DNA of 64,000 nt from Rickettsiales bacterium UBA2645 (GCA_002359655.1 DENL01000003.1:7659-71658), one strand, 5' to 3'; positions 34,553-43,964 are shown, counted from the first letter of the stretch. Notes: generated from the letters alone by a model not told the origin. Made by a program: numbers and translations.

Positions 34553-36046
34553 ATGAAAAAAGTTTTACCTCTTGCCTATTTTTTTGTCGCAGTTTTTGCT
34601 CTGCAAAATCAAGCGCTGGCGCAAAAGAAAAACACAATACCAACAAAAGAAATTACAGCTTCTCCAAAACAACTAGCCAGCGAAGGCTTTGCCGACATAG
34701 TTGAAGATCTTCTTCCCGCTGTTGTCAATATTTCTGCAATGCAAGATTTGGGATCTAACAATAGCAATGCAATTGATTCTAATTTGCTTGCTGATTTGCC
34801 GAAGAGTCCGCTGTTTGAAGAATTTAAAAATCAGCTTGAGGAGCAATTTCGTAATCAGCCAAATTTGAAGCGAAAAGTTTCATCAATTGGTTCGGGATTT
34901 ATTATTTCGAAAGACGGCTACATCGTTACCAATAGCCATGTAATCGAAGATTCAGACGAAATTAAAGTTAGCCTTAACGACTCTTCAAAATATAAAGCCA
35001 AAGTGATTGGTATCGATAAGAGAACTGATTTGGCTTTGATCAAAATTAATGCCGAAAAAGAATTAAAATTTGTTAAATTCGGCGATTCTAACAAAGCCAG
35101 AATTGGTGATTGGGTGATCGTAATTGGCAATCCTTATGGTTTAGGTGGATCAGTTTCAGTCGGTATCGTTTCGGCGCGTAGTCGCGATATCAATAATGGC
35201 CAGTCTGATGAGTTTATTCAAACTGACGCCGCCATCAATAAAGGCAACTCCGGCGGTCCTTTGTTTAATATGAGAGGTGAAGTAATCGGAGTTAGCACCG
35301 CAATATTTTCGCCATCTGGTGGAAATGTCGGAATTGGCTTTGCAACTCCGTCAACCAATGCCGCGCAAGTTATCAAACAATTGCGCGAACAAGGCGAAGT
35401 GACTCGCGGTTGGCTTGGGGTTTCGGTGCAAGACATCACTGATGAAATTGCCGAATCGATAAAAATGGAAAAAGCCAAAGGTGCTTTTGTAAATGATGTA
35501 ACAAAAAATGGACCAGCTGATAAAGCAGGAATTTTACCAACCGACATCATTATTAAATTCGACAACCAAGATATTAGCGAGATGAAAATTCTACCAAAAG
35601 CAGTGGCTCAAACAGCTGTCGGTAGGGTTGTTAACGTTACTTTGATCAGACGCGGCAAAATAAAAAATCTCAAAGTTAAAATTGAGAAAATGCAAGATGA
35701 GGAAGTAAAAAAATCTGAAAACAAACCAATCAATAAAAAACTATCAAAACCACTGGCTCAAATTCTTAAACTAGGAGTTGTCGAACTTGGCACTAAAATT
35801 AAAAAAGAAAGAAATATCGAATCCAACATTGAAGGCTTACTTGTTGTTGAAGTTGACGCAAAATCAGAAGCTGCTGAAAAAGGTGTCATGTCGGGAGATA
35901 TTATTTTATCCGTAAATCAGTCTCCGATCAAAACTATTTCTGATCTGCAAAAAATTATCGAAGATAGTAAAAAATCGACGAAAAAACTTTTTCTCTTCTT
36001 AAAGAGAGGAAACACAAATTACGCTATCGTTTTGTCAACTAACTAA
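34553..36046 (+). CDS. degP: DegP/HtrA-family periplasmic serine protease (Do)
   Basis: 497 residues. Signal peptide MKKVLPLAYFFVAVFALQ to ALA at about 23. Trypsin-like domain with the catalytic triad: His in TNSHVIEDSDEI, Asp in DKRTDLALIKI, Ser in KGNSGGPLFNM. Two PDZ domains follow (about 285-380 and 410-495; GWLGVSVQDI and GLLVVEVDAKSEAAEKGV). It degrades or refolds misfolded envelope proteins. Stands alone on its strand, then two further genes (NDUFA9-like, ispE) follow closely. Confidence 0.94.
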   Translation: MKKVLPLAYFFVAVFALQNQALAQKKNTIPTKEITASPKQLASEGFADIVEDLLPAVVNISAMQDLGSNNSNAIDSNLLADLPKSPLFEEFKNQLEEQFRNQPNLKRKVSSIGSGFIISKDGYIVTNSHVIEDSDEIKVSLNDSSKYKAKVIGIDKRTDLALIKINAEKELKFVKFGDSNKARIGDWVIVIGNPYGLGGSVSVGIVSARSRDINNGQSDEFIQTDAAINKGNSGGPLFNMRGEVIGVSTAIFSPSGGNVGIGFATPSTNAAQVIKQLREQGEVTRGWLGVSVQDITDEIAESIKMEKAKGAFVNDVTKNGPADKAGILPTDIIIKFDNQDISEMKILPKAVAQTAVGRVVNVTLIRRGKIKNLKVKIEKMQDEEVKKSENKPINKKLSKPLAQILKLGVVELGTKIKKERNIESNIEGLLVVEVDAKSEAAEKGVMSGDIILSVNQSPIKTISDLQKIIEDSKKSTKKLFLFLKRGNTNYAIVLSTN

Positions 36047-36054
36047 TCTTTTAA

Positions 36055-36954
36055 ATGAAAATCGCAGTTATATTTGGCGGCTCCGGCTTCGTTGGCAAGA
36101 GCGTCATTAGAAAATTACTTAAACAAAAGTTTCGTATCAAAGTTATCACTCGCGATAAAGAAAAATCTGCAGCTTTAAAAACTTTTGCCGCTCCAGATTT
36201 TTTATCATTAATTGAGTGGAATTATCAAAATTATAACAAGCTAGATTCTTTTATTTCTGGTGCCGATTTAGTTGTAAATTTAGTTGGCATTTTGGCTGAA
36301 GAAAAAAATGGCGACTTCATTAAAATTCACACTGATCTAGCAAAAATTATCGCCGAAAAATGCCAAGAGTTTAATGTTAAAAATTTAGTTCATCTTTCAG
36401 CTTTAGGAGTTGAAAAACCTTCAAAAGCCAAATATGCCGCTTCTAAAATGGAAGCCGAAAAACAAGTTTTAGCAAGCTTTTCTAATGTCACAATTTTACG
36501 TCCTTCAATTATTTTTGGTGCTAATGATAACTTCTTCAACAAGTTTGCCAAAATGGCTAAACAGAAAAGAATTTTACCTTTGATCAATAATGGCATGACA
36601 AAATTCCAACCAATTTATGTCGAAGATTTAGGCGAAATTATCGCAAAAATTCCGCAAACAAAAAAAGCAATTGGCAAAATTTATGAAATTGGTGGTGATA
36701 AAATATACAGCTTCCAAAGCTTGATGAAGCTAGTTGAAAACTATTGCAACTGTCGAGTTTTATTTATCAATTTACCTTTTTTTGCTGCAAATATTTTAGC
36801 ATTTTTTTTGGAGTTTTTTACCAAAAAAATTATCACTCGCGATCAAGTTAAAATGCTAAAAATAGACAGCGTTTTAAGTGAAAATAATTTCAAAACTGAT
36901 TTTGCTATTAACCCAAAATCAATTGAAGAAATTGTTCCCAATTATCTTCGCTAA
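36055..36954 (+). CDS. NAD(P)-binding SDR protein, complex I NDUFA9-like
   Basis: 299 residues. Rossmann loop IFGGSGFVGKSVIRKLLK at the N-terminus, DLVVNLVGILAE, LVHLSALGVEKPSKAKYAASK and TILRPSIIFGANDNFFNKF are the pattern of the atypical SDR group that includes the mitochondrial complex I 39-kDa subunit and its alphaproteobacterial relatives. Those lack the catalytic Tyr-Lys pair of true reductases in part, and are thought to bind NADPH structurally or in assembly. Eight bases after degP; shares one base with ispE. Confidence 0.82.
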   Translation: MKIAVIFGGSGFVGKSVIRKLLKQKFRIKVITRDKEKSAALKTFAAPDFLSLIEWNYQNYNKLDSFISGADLVVNLVGILAEEKNGDFIKIHTDLAKIIAEKCQEFNVKNLVHLSALGVEKPSKAKYAASKMEAEKQVLASFSNVTILRPSIIFGANDNFFNKFAKMAKQKRILPLINNGMTKFQPIYVEDLGEIIAKIPQTKKAIGKIYEIGGDKIYSFQSLMKLVENYCNCRVLFINLPFFAANILAFFLEFFTKKIITRDQVKMLKIDSVLSENNFKTDFAINPKSIEEIVPNYLR

Positions 36955-37832
36955 TGTTTTTTTCACTCTGCCCTGCCAAGATTAATCTCTTTTTGAAGAT
37001 AACAGGCAAAAGGTCTGATGGTTATCATGAGTTAGAATCACTTTTTGCTTTTTTGGATTTATCTGACGAGCTATTCGTAAAAAAAGGTGATCAATTTAAA
37101 TTAGAAATCAGCGGCGAATTTGCCGACAAAATTGATTTAAAAAATAACCTCTTCGTAAAAATTTTAGATTTTTTTGCTAGTGAATTTCAAATCTCAAAAA
37201 ATCTTGAAATTAAAATAATAAAAAACATTCCCGTTGCTGCCGGACTTGGCGGCGGCTCATCTGACGCGGCTTACTTTCTGCATGCTTTAAATAAAATTTT
37301 TACACTCAATTTAAGTCTTGCCGAACTACAAAAAATTTCACTAAACTTTGGCTCAGACATTGCTTTTCTTCTGCAAAATAAAGCTGCAATTGTGCGAGGT
37401 CGCGGCGAAAAAATTACAGAATTTCCAGCTTTTAAAGAAATTTCAGCATTGCTGATTAATCCAAAAATTGCAGTTTCAACAAAAGAAATTTTTACTAATT
37501 TTGACAGCAATTTTTCTGCCAAAACTTCAGATGAGGCATTACTAAAAAAAGATGTTTTTGACTTAATAAAAAACTTTCCAAATGACATGGAAAAACCAGC
37601 AAAATCAAGCTTTCCTATTATTGCTGAAATTTTACAAGAGCTGAAAAATCACAAATCTGAAATCGCTAAAATGTCAGGAAGTGGTGCAACTTGTTTTGCA
37701 ATTTTTAAAAACGAAAAAACTCTACAATCCACCCAAGATTTTTTCACAAAAAACTTCTCGAATTATTTCGTAAAAAAAGTTAAGATTTTAGGAGAAGTTA
37801 GTAAAAAAATTTCTCTCCAGAAAGCTCTCTGA
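36954..37832 (+). CDS. ispE: 4-diphosphocytidyl-2-C-methyl-D-erythritol kinase
   Basis: 292 residues of the GHMP kinase family. CPAKINLFLKITGKRSDGYH is the IspE start, PVAAGLGGGSSDAAYFL (about 91-107) the ATP loop and KMSGSGATCFAIF the C-terminal motif. It phosphorylates CDP-ME in the non-mevalonate isoprenoid pathway. The start is coupled to the preceding stop (TAATG). A 259-bp gap with repeat copy B follows. Confidence 0.94.
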   Translation: MFFSLCPAKINLFLKITGKRSDGYHELESLFAFLDLSDELFVKKGDQFKLEISGEFADKIDLKNNLFVKILDFFASEFQISKNLEIKIIKNIPVAAGLGGGSSDAAYFLHALNKIFTLNLSLAELQKISLNFGSDIAFLLQNKAAIVRGRGEKITEFPAFKEISALLINPKIAVSTKEIFTNFDSNFSAKTSDEALLKKDVFDLIKNFPNDMEKPAKSSFPIIAEILQELKNHKSEIAKMSGSGATCFAIFKNEKTLQSTQDFFTKNFSNYFVKKVKILGEVSKKISLQKAL

Positions 37833-37933
37833 GCAAACTTATTACTTCGCTTAGTGACCTTCTCAATTTTATTTTTTTAAATTTTTCCTCTGAATTTTTT
37901 AAAAAAAATGCCGCAATCTTGCTCAAATAAAAG

Positions 37934-38049
37934 CTGATTTTTTGTAATTTTTGAGTGTAATTTGCCTATAGGCTTGGCGCTTTGATTCTAAAGGGTTGAG
38001 GACCGTTTCTCTGAATTTTGAACACGTGTTCAAAATTCAGTTTTTTTGT
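37934..38049 (+). ncRNA. Duplicated 116-nt element, copy B: candidate small RNA
   Basis: Second copy of the block at 2633-2748: same length, same strand, six substitutions. The differences are spread over the 5' two-thirds; the 30-nt hairpin and T-run are identical. A TTGCTC box about 17 bases before TTGTAA at the 5' edge could serve as a promoter in this copy only. It lies about 100 bp after ispE and 42 bp before the DciA-like gene. Confidence 0.5.
38011..38047 (+). terminator. Intrinsic terminator at the end of repeat copy B
   Basis: The same perfect 15-bp dyad as in copy A (38011-38040), followed by seven Ts (38041-38047). It separates the degP-ispE transcript from the following DUF721 gene. 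Confidence 0.85.
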
Positions 38050-38091
38050 AAAGAATTTTTGTGAATTAATGCAAACCAATAAAATTAATTT

Positions 38092-38562
38092 ATGAAATCT
38101 TACGGATTACAATCAATTGAACAAAAACTATCTGACTTTTTAAAACCAATATTCCAAGGCAGTAAGAAAGAATTTATCTTAATCAATAATTTGGTAAAGA
38201 ATTGGCAAGAAGTGGTTGGCGTGAAATATTTTAATTTTTGCTATCCAAAATCAGTTAATTTTAATAAAGACAAATCAGTTGGTGGCAAGTTGACAATAGC
38301 GGTTTACAACTCTTCTGTAGGATTTTTTTTAGAAAATAATTCAGAACTAATTATTGAAAGAATCGCCCGCTTTTATGGCTTTAAAGCAATTTCTAAAATC
38401 ATTATTAAACAAGAACCAAAAACCACTAACTCTGTACAGACTTCAGAAATAAAGCTTCCTGAGCTTGAAGAAAAATTTCTGCAAGAAAGAGTTTCTCAAA
38501 TTACAGACCCAGATTTGAGCAAAACTTTACAAAAATTAGGACGCGAAATTTTAAAGAAATAA
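38092..38562 (+). CDS. DUF721 protein, DciA-like
   Basis: 156 residues. The DUF721 core is visible: QGSKKEFILINNLVKNWQEV (W-x2-V), followed by GGKLTIAVYNSSVGFFLENN and IIERIARFYGFKAISKIIIK, then a polar tail. DciA proteins load the replicative helicase in bacteria that lack DnaC; here the role is inferred from the family. Five bases before the CDF transporter gene. Preceded by the terminator of repeat copy B, so it must have its own promoter in the 42-bp gap or inside the repeat. Confidence 0.75.
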   Translation: MKSYGLQSIEQKLSDFLKPIFQGSKKEFILINNLVKNWQEVVGVKYFNFCYPKSVNFNKDKSVGGKLTIAVYNSSVGFFLENNSELIIERIARFYGFKAISKIIIKQEPKTTNSVQTSEIKLPELEEKFLQERVSQITDPDLSKTLQKLGREILKK

Positions 38563-38567
38563 TTTTT

Positions 38568-39461
38568 ATGAACAGCTTCGAAGAAAATCATCAAGGTCAT
38601 TTTCAAAAATATCGCGCCGCTAAAAATAGCACTTTAGTAAGTGTGGCAGTGAATATTGTTTTGAGCGCCGCACAAATTATCACCGGACTTTTTTGCGCTT
38701 CTCAAGCTTTGGTTGCTGATGGAATTCACTCTCTATCCGATTTGCTTTCAGACTTCGTGGTTTTGATCGCTAATCATCAAAGCCGAAAAGATGCTGACGA
38801 AGATCATCATTACGGACATCAACGTTTCGAAAATGGTGCTTCACTATTTCTAGGCGCTTCTTTATTGGCTGTTGGCTTGGCTATTTTATGGAATGCTTGT
38901 CATAAAATTATTTTTCCAGTCGCGATACAGCAAGTTCAAATTCAAGCTTTGTGGGTGGCTTTGGTTACTTTATTTTCAAAAGAAATTCTGTTTCGCTACA
39001 TGATTGCAGTGGCTAAAAAAACGAAATCTTCAATGCTGATCGCTAACGCTTGGCACGCGCGCTCCGACGCTGCATCTTCTTTAGTTGTAGTGATTGGAAT
39101 TATCGGCGCTTTAATGGGTTATAAAATTTTAGATACAATTGGCGCTTTAATTGTCGGATCAATCATTGCTAAAACTGGTTGGGATTTTGCTTGGGAAGCA
39201 CTGCATGATTTAATGGATCGCTCAGTTTCTGCGGAAGAAACTTCACAAATTATTGAAATTGTAAAAAACACCAGCGGCGTAATTGGCTGCCATGATCTGC
39301 GCACCAGAAAAATGGGCGACATGATTGTGATGGATATTCACATCGAAGTCGCTGGCGATATTACAGTGAAAGAAAGTTACAACATTGTCTTAGATGTGAA
39401 AAACCGCGTGATGTCTGCAATGCAGGTTCTAGACGTGATGGTGCATGTTGATCCAGTCTAA
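38568..39461 (+). CDS. Cation diffusion facilitator (FieF/CzcD family)
   Basis: 297 residues, about six membrane spans followed by a cytoplasmic metal-binding domain. ALVADGIHSLSDLLSDFVV and NAWHARSDAASSLVVVIG supply the metal-site Asp/His residues of the transport domain; GCHDLRTRKMGDMIVMDIHI is the conserved C-terminal domain. It exports divalent iron, zinc or similar ions by proton antiport. Metal specificity cannot be read with certainty. Confidence 0.9.
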   Translation: MNSFEENHQGHFQKYRAAKNSTLVSVAVNIVLSAAQIITGLFCASQALVADGIHSLSDLLSDFVVLIANHQSRKDADEDHHYGHQRFENGASLFLGASLLAVGLAILWNACHKIIFPVAIQQVQIQALWVALVTLFSKEILFRYMIAVAKKTKSSMLIANAWHARSDAASSLVVVIGIIGALMGYKILDTIGALIVGSIIAKTGWDFAWEALHDLMDRSVSAEETSQIIEIVKNTSGVIGCHDLRTRKMGDMIVMDIHIEVAGDITVKESYNIVLDVKNRVMSAMQVLDVMVHVDPV

Positions 39462-39462
39462 A

Positions 39463-40227
39463 TCAACCAGCATGATTCAAGCTAGCACCGCCATCAATTG
39501 AAATAATTTGGCCGTTAACAAAATCATTTTTCAAAAAAAACTCCACTGCTTGCACGATATTTTCTGCATCACCTTTTCTTTGTAGCGGAATTTTTTTGAT
39601 GACGTTTTTGGTTTGTTGGCTTGGGGTTTTTTCATCAATTGGATTGAGAATAAATCCAGGTGCAATGCCATTTACTCGGATATTTGGAGCAAGCTCAACT
39701 GCCAACATTTTTGTAAGATCAGCCAGAGATTTTTTGCTTAAAAGATAATAGAAATAGCTGGTGTCAAAGCGGACAATATTTTTATCAATTAGGTTAATGA
39801 TTTGGGAGTTTGCGATAGATTTATCGATAATATTTTCAGCAAATTTTTTAGATAAAATCAGTGGCGCAATCAGATGAATATTAAGGTTTTCCATCAGCTC
39901 TGTGTCTGATTTGGTGATAAAATTTGATTTATTAAAAATTGAAGCATTATTCACCAACAAATTCAAATGCGGAAATTTTTTGATCACATCTTTAGCTAAT
40001 TTTTCAGCAGCATTTTTTTGACATAAATCAGACTTAAAGATTTCGCAATTTACAGAAAATTTTTGCTTAATTTCTTTGGCAAATTCTTTAGCTTCCAGTG
40101 CAGATTTATTGTAGCTAATTGCAATGTCATAGCCTTGCTCCGCCAGAAAAATAGCGATTTCGCGTCCTATTCTTTTAGCGCCGCCAGTTATTAAAGCCGC
40201 TTTGGTTTTATGATTTTTCTGCTGCAT
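39463..40227 (-). CDS. Short-chain dehydrogenase, pteridine reductase/FolM-like
   Basis: 254 residues from ATG 40227, which has AGGAG five bases upstream; an open frame runs further 5' inside obgE but is not needed. Motifs: ALITGGAKRIGREIAIFLA (the TGxxxRxG form of pteridine reductases), LVNNASIF, YYLLSKKSLADL (YxxxK) and the end PLQRKGDAENIVQAVEFFL. FolM-type enzymes reduce dihydromonapterin or dihydrofolate. Start overlaps the obgE end by 20 bases, so it is co-translated with it. Confidence 0.8.
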   Translation of the reverse strand: MQQKNHKTKAALITGGAKRIGREIAIFLAEQGYDIAISYNKSALEAKEFAKEIKQKFSVNCEIFKSDLCQKNAAEKLAKDVIKKFPHLNLLVNNASIFNKSNFITKSDTELMENLNIHLIAPLILSKKFAENIIDKSIANSQIINLIDKNIVRFDTSYFYYLLSKKSLADLTKMLAVELAPNIRVNGIAPGFILNPIDEKTPSQQTKNVIKKIPLQRKGDAENIVQAVEFFLKNDFVNGQIISIDGGASLNHAG

Positions 40228-41245
40228 TTTGCTCCTCACGATATTGAACAATTTTTTTGTAAAGTTCGCGCAAAACTTCTTCAACACCTTGGCTGGTAGC
40301 GGCGGAAATTGTAAAAACTTGCGGATTTTTTTGACCTTGTTTTTTCAAAAAATTTTTGATTTTAGTCAGTTTTTTCTTCACCTCTTCTGCTGGCAAAAGG
40401 TCAGTTTTGCTAAGCGCGATGACTTCCATCTTTTGCAATAATTCTGGACTATATCCAGATAACTCTTGGCGAATCACTTGATAATTTTCAACCACATCTT
40501 CAGAGCTGATGTCAATCAAATGCAATAAAACTCCGCATCTCTCAACATGCTTTAAGAAGCGATCGCCCAAACCTTTGCCGTCACTTGCACCTTTGATTAA
40601 TCCCGGAATGTCGGCTAAAACAAATTCGTGCTTATCAACATAAACCACGCCGAGTTGCGGTTTTAAAGTTGTAAAAGGATAGTCAGCAATTTTTGGTTTA
40701 GCTCTGGTTGTGGCGGCTAGAAATGTTGATTTACCTGCATTTGGCATGCCAAGCAAACCAGCGTCGGAAAGTAGTTTTAATTTTAGATTTACCCAAAATT
40801 GTTCGCCTTCTTCACCTTTTTGAAAATAGGTTGGCGCGCGATTAGTCGAGCTTTTAAAGTTAGCATTTCCAAGCCCGCCACGACCACCTTTGGCAACCAC
40901 GATTGTCTCGCCGTGAGTTGTTAAATCAGCGATAATTTGACTACCGTCTTCTGAAAAAACTTGTGTGCCGAGTGGAACTTTCAAAACCATGTCCACGCCA
41001 GCTGGACCATTTCTGTTGGCTCCGTGACCTTTAACACCACTTTTGGCGATAAAATTTTGTTGAAAACGAAAATCAACTAAAGTGTTTAAATCTTTGACGC
41101 ATTCAAAAATGATACTGCCACCGCGGCCACCATCACCGCCATCTGGACCGCCACGCGGAATAAATTTTTCACGCCTAAAACTAGAAGCGCCGTTGCCGCC
41201 ATCTCCTGCTTTTAAATGAATTCTTGCTTCATCGATAAATTGCAT
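40208..41245 (-). CDS. obgE: GTPase Obg
   Basis: 345 residues. Glycine-rich Obg domain starting MQFIDEARIHLKAGDGGNGA and RGGPDGGDGGRGGS, then the G domain: G1 GMPNAGKST (about 170), DIPGLIKGASDGKGLG, and SKTDLL for guanine recognition. It acts in late 50S ribosome assembly and stress control. rplU-rpmA, often upstream of obg, are not here. Confidence 0.96.
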   Translation of the reverse strand: MQFIDEARIHLKAGDGGNGASSFRREKFIPRGGPDGGDGGRGGSIIFECVKDLNTLVDFRFQQNFIAKSGVKGHGANRNGPAGVDMVLKVPLGTQVFSEDGSQIIADLTTHGETIVVAKGGRGGLGNANFKSSTNRAPTYFQKGEEGEQFWVNLKLKLLSDAGLLGMPNAGKSTFLAATTRAKPKIADYPFTTLKPQLGVVYVDKHEFVLADIPGLIKGASDGKGLGDRFLKHVERCGVLLHLIDISSEDVVENYQVIRQELSGYSPELLQKMEVIALSKTDLLPAEEVKKKLTKIKNFLKKQGQKNPQVFTISAATSQGVEEVLRELYKKIVQYREEQNAAEKS

Positions 41246-41343
41246 AAAATTCTGTTTAAATTCGAAACTATGTTTTGAATTTGGTTTTAAATTGAGTTGC
41301 TACGCACGAAGTAAATTCATGCCTTCGCAACTAGTTAATATTT

Positions 41344-42039
41344 CTAATTGCTTACAATAATTTTTGTTTCTTCTTCAATAATTTTGCCGCCGGCTTCTTT
41401 TGCTAAAAGAGTAAATGGTTTATAAAGCTCATAATTTTGATTTTTAAAAATTGCTTTTTCTAAACGCGAAGAAGCAACATAAGCCAGTTCTAAAGTACGA
41501 CAGCCGTAAGAGCGCAGCGATTGATTTTTTTCAGTAAGCAAAGATGGTTCTTCGCTAGCAATCAAAAGTTCACCGCTATTTCTTCTAGAAACGCGAATGC
41601 GGCGATTATTAGCATAAGCGCCAAAACCTTTTTCACAGTAGAAAGCTTCACCACCAAAAACTTTGCTGATCGCGGCTGAAATTGATTCTTTCTGGCCATT
41701 TATAGCGCGATGTTGTAAGGCAACAGCAACTGTAAAATCAGGGTTAGCACGAATTAAATTATCGAAACCATCAACTGGGTGAATGATGTAGGAGTATTCA
41801 GCATCTTGACTGCGAATTAGATTTTTCTCATCCGAAAAAATTAAGTTATATTCGGGACGCAATTTTGAAAATTCGTCTGCTAAAACTTGCTTGACACGAT
41901 TATAACAAGCTGCAGCAAATTTTACGGCAGAAGTTGGATTTGATTGCAAATTTTCTAGTTCAATAAAATCACGCGGCATGTGAGACGTGGCTTTTTCTAT
42001 GGCTTTTAGAATGATATTTAGGTTGGCACTATAGCGCAT
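41344..42039 (-). CDS. Inositol-monophosphatase-like protein with a degenerate active site
   Basis: 231 residues, shorter than SuhB (about 265). The fold is recognisable: FAAACYNRVKQVLADEF, a SDEKN segment where SEE normally lies, VFGGEAFYCEKGFGAYAN (normally GE.F....G.GA) and LLAKEAGGKI. The metal-binding motif DPxDGTxNF reads HPVDGFDNL (87-95), losing the first Asp, and the WDxAAG motif reads YKPFTLLAKEAGG. It is therefore probably not a working phosphatase and may be regulatory, as suggested for SuhB in transcription. It starts in the sdhA stop codon (TAATG), so the two are co-translated. Confidence 0.75.
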   Translation of the reverse strand: MRYSANLNIILKAIEKATSHMPRDFIELENLQSNPTSAVKFAAACYNRVKQVLADEFSKLRPEYNLIFSDEKNLIRSQDAEYSYIIHPVDGFDNLIRANPDFTVAVALQHRAINGQKESISAAISKVFGGEAFYCEKGFGAYANNRRIRVSRRNSGELLIASEEPSLLTEKNQSLRSYGCRTLELAYVASSRLEKAIFKNQNYELYKPFTLLAKEAGGKIIEEETKIIVSN

Positions 42040-43964
42040 TAGTATTTTCTTGATTGAAGAGTTAAATTAAGATCAGGAATTGCAGATATGTTTCTCACAG
42101 CTTTGAGCGAAAATTCCAGCTTATTTTCTGAAGCATCAGAAATTTTAACCAAACTATGAGCATGAAAATTTTGATCATCACGATTTTTAAAATCCGAGCG
42201 ATAGTGAGCCCCACGACTCTCACGACGATTCAAAGCTGCAAAATTTGTTGCTAGAGAATTCAAAAAAAGATTTTTCAATTCAAAGTAAGCAACCAACTCT
42301 TCATTCCAAATCAGATTTTTATTTTGGATTTTATAGTTTTTAAAAATTGCAAAAAGTTCTTTGGTTTTTTCAATTCCGCTTTTCAATAATTTTTCTTCGC
42401 GAAAAACGCCTAAGTTTTTTTCGTTATTTTCTTGCAAAAGTTTTTTTAGTGTTGGCAAAACAGAGATTTTTTCGGCGTAGTAATCCTCTCCTTGAGAGAG
42501 GATCGAAGAGCGCAGCGATTCGAGTGGGGGTGTAACTGAAAGTTTTTCACCCCTCACCGACTCAGGCAAGCTTAGTCGACTCTCCCTCAAGGGGAGAGTG
42601 ATCAGATCGAATTTAGTTTTATCTGCATGAGAAAAAATATTTTTCAGTTTTTCAATTTTTTCAGAAGCGATTTTATCTGAATTTTTAATTGCTTGCTGGG
42701 CTATTTTTTCTGCCGCTTTTTTGCCAGCGATCTTACCAAAAACAATTAAATCAAGCAGTGAGTTGCAACCAAGTCGATTAGCACCATGCACTGAAACACA
42801 AGCTGCTTCGCCAATTGCCATCAATCCAGAAATTTCTTTTTCGCCATCAATAACAATACAATCAAGATTAGTTGGAATGCCGCCCATTGTGTAATGCGCT
42901 GAAGGGCTGACAGGAATCAGATCTTTTTCGACATCAAGACGAGAGAATTTTTTTACCAACTCAACAACTCCGGGAAGTTTATTATTTAGGACTTCAGAGC
43001 CTAAATGACGTAGATCGAGATTAAGAAAATTTTTATTAACACCAGCTCCACGACCTTCAAAAATTTCTGTTGCCATGGCTTGCGAAATAACATCGCGCGA
43101 AGCCAGCTCCATCATTTTTGGTGCATATCTTTGCATAAAGCGCTCGCCTTCAGAGTTAAGCAAGTAGCCACCCTCACCTCTTGCAGCTTCTGTTATCAAA
43201 AATCCGTAACCATGAATTCCAGTTGGATGAAATTGCACAAACTCCATATCTTGCAAAGCCAACCCTTCTTCAAAAATAAAAGCTGAACCATCGCCACTAC
43301 AGATTAAAGATGAGGTAGTATTTTGATAAATTTGGCTGTAGCCACCAGTTGCGAGAATCACTATTTTACTTTCAAAAATTATTAACTCGCCAGAATTTAA
43401 ATCGACTGCTACACAGCCGTGACAACTTGATTTATCTTCAATCAATAGATCGGTGATAAAAAATTCTGAGAAAAATTTTACGCCATTTTTCAAAGCTTGT
43501 TCATACAAAGTGTGCAGAATTGTATGACCTGTTTTATCTTTTGAGTAGCAAGCGCGATAGGCTATTTCGCCTTGTCCGAAGTTAGTAGTTTGACCGCCAT
43601 AAGCGCGTTGTGAAATTTTGCCGTCATGACTGCGCGAAAAAACCACGCCCATTTTTTCTAAATCTAGAATTGATGCTTCAGCTTCACGACAGAGAATTTC
43701 AACTGCATCGTTGTCGGCCAAATAATCAGCACCCTTCAAGGTGTCGTAAGCATGCCATTGCCAATTATCGTTTTTAACATTGCTAAGCGCTGCGTTGATT
43801 CCGCCTTTAGCTGAAACTGTGTGACTATTGGTTGGAATGACTTTGCTAATTACAGCAATATTTTTTGCACCAGAATTAATTGCTGAAATCGCTGCCATCA
43901 AACCAGCGCCGCCAGATCCAACAATTATTATGTCGAATTGTTTTTTTGAGATTGAAAAATCCAC
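42039..43964 (-). CDS. sdhA: Succinate dehydrogenase/fumarate reductase flavoprotein subunit with in-frame palindromic insert
   Basis: 641 residues, about 45 more than typical SdhA. FAD-binding IVGSGGAGLMAAISAI, the FAD-linking His in TNSHTVSAKGGINAAL, VQFHPTGIHGYGFLITEAAR, the active-site segment RDVISQAMATEI and HYTMGGIPTN are present. The extra residues (about 452-496, ITLPLRESRLSLPE... to ...LSQGEDYY) come from a palindromic element placed between the capping region and the C-terminal helical domain. sdhB, sdhC and sdhD are not adjacent; the next gene is the IMPase-like one. Aspartate oxidase (NadB) is the main alternative, less likely because of the WQWHAYDTLKGADYL and SHTVSAKGG forms. 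Confidence 0.85.
   Translation of the reverse strand: MDFSISKKQFDIIIVGSGGAGLMAAISAINSGAKNIAVISKVIPTNSHTVSAKGGINAALSNVKNDNWQWHAYDTLKGADYLADNDAVEILCREAEASILDLEKMGVVFSRSHDGKISQRAYGGQTTNFGQGEIAYRACYSKDKTGHTILHTLYEQALKNGVKFFSEFFITDLLIEDKSSCHGCVAVDLNSGELIIFESKIVILATGGYSQIYQNTTSSLICSGDGSAFIFEEGLALQDMEFVQFHPTGIHGYGFLITEAARGEGGYLLNSEGERFMQRYAPKMMELASRDVISQAMATEIFEGRGAGVNKNFLNLDLRHLGSEVLNNKLPGVVELVKKFSRLDVEKDLIPVSPSAHYTMGGIPTNLDCIVIDGEKEISGLMAIGEAACVSVHGANRLGCNSLLDLIVFGKIAGKKAAEKIAQQAIKNSDKIASEKIEKLKNIFSHADKTKFDLITLPLRESRLSLPESVRGEKLSVTPPLESLRSSILSQGEDYYAEKISVLPTLKKLLQENNEKNLGVFREEKLLKSGIEKTKELFAIFKNYKIQNKNLIWNEELVAYFELKNLFLNSLATNFAALNRRESRGAHYRSDFKNRDDQNFHAHSLVKISDASENKLEFSLKAVRNISAIPDLNLTLQSRKY
42478..42610 (+). 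repeat. Palindromic element, copy 2, inside sdhA
   Basis: About 133 bp. Left end TAATCCTCTCCTTGAGAGAG, right end AAGGGGAGAGTGATCAGATC then GA; the two are inverted repeats. The internal sequence GATCGAAGAGCGCAGCGATT is shared exactly with the copies at 54139 and 57323. The sdhA sense strand reads it in a different frame from valS and nusB, yet it is free of stops. The exact left boundary is uncertain by a few bases. Confidence 0.82.
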
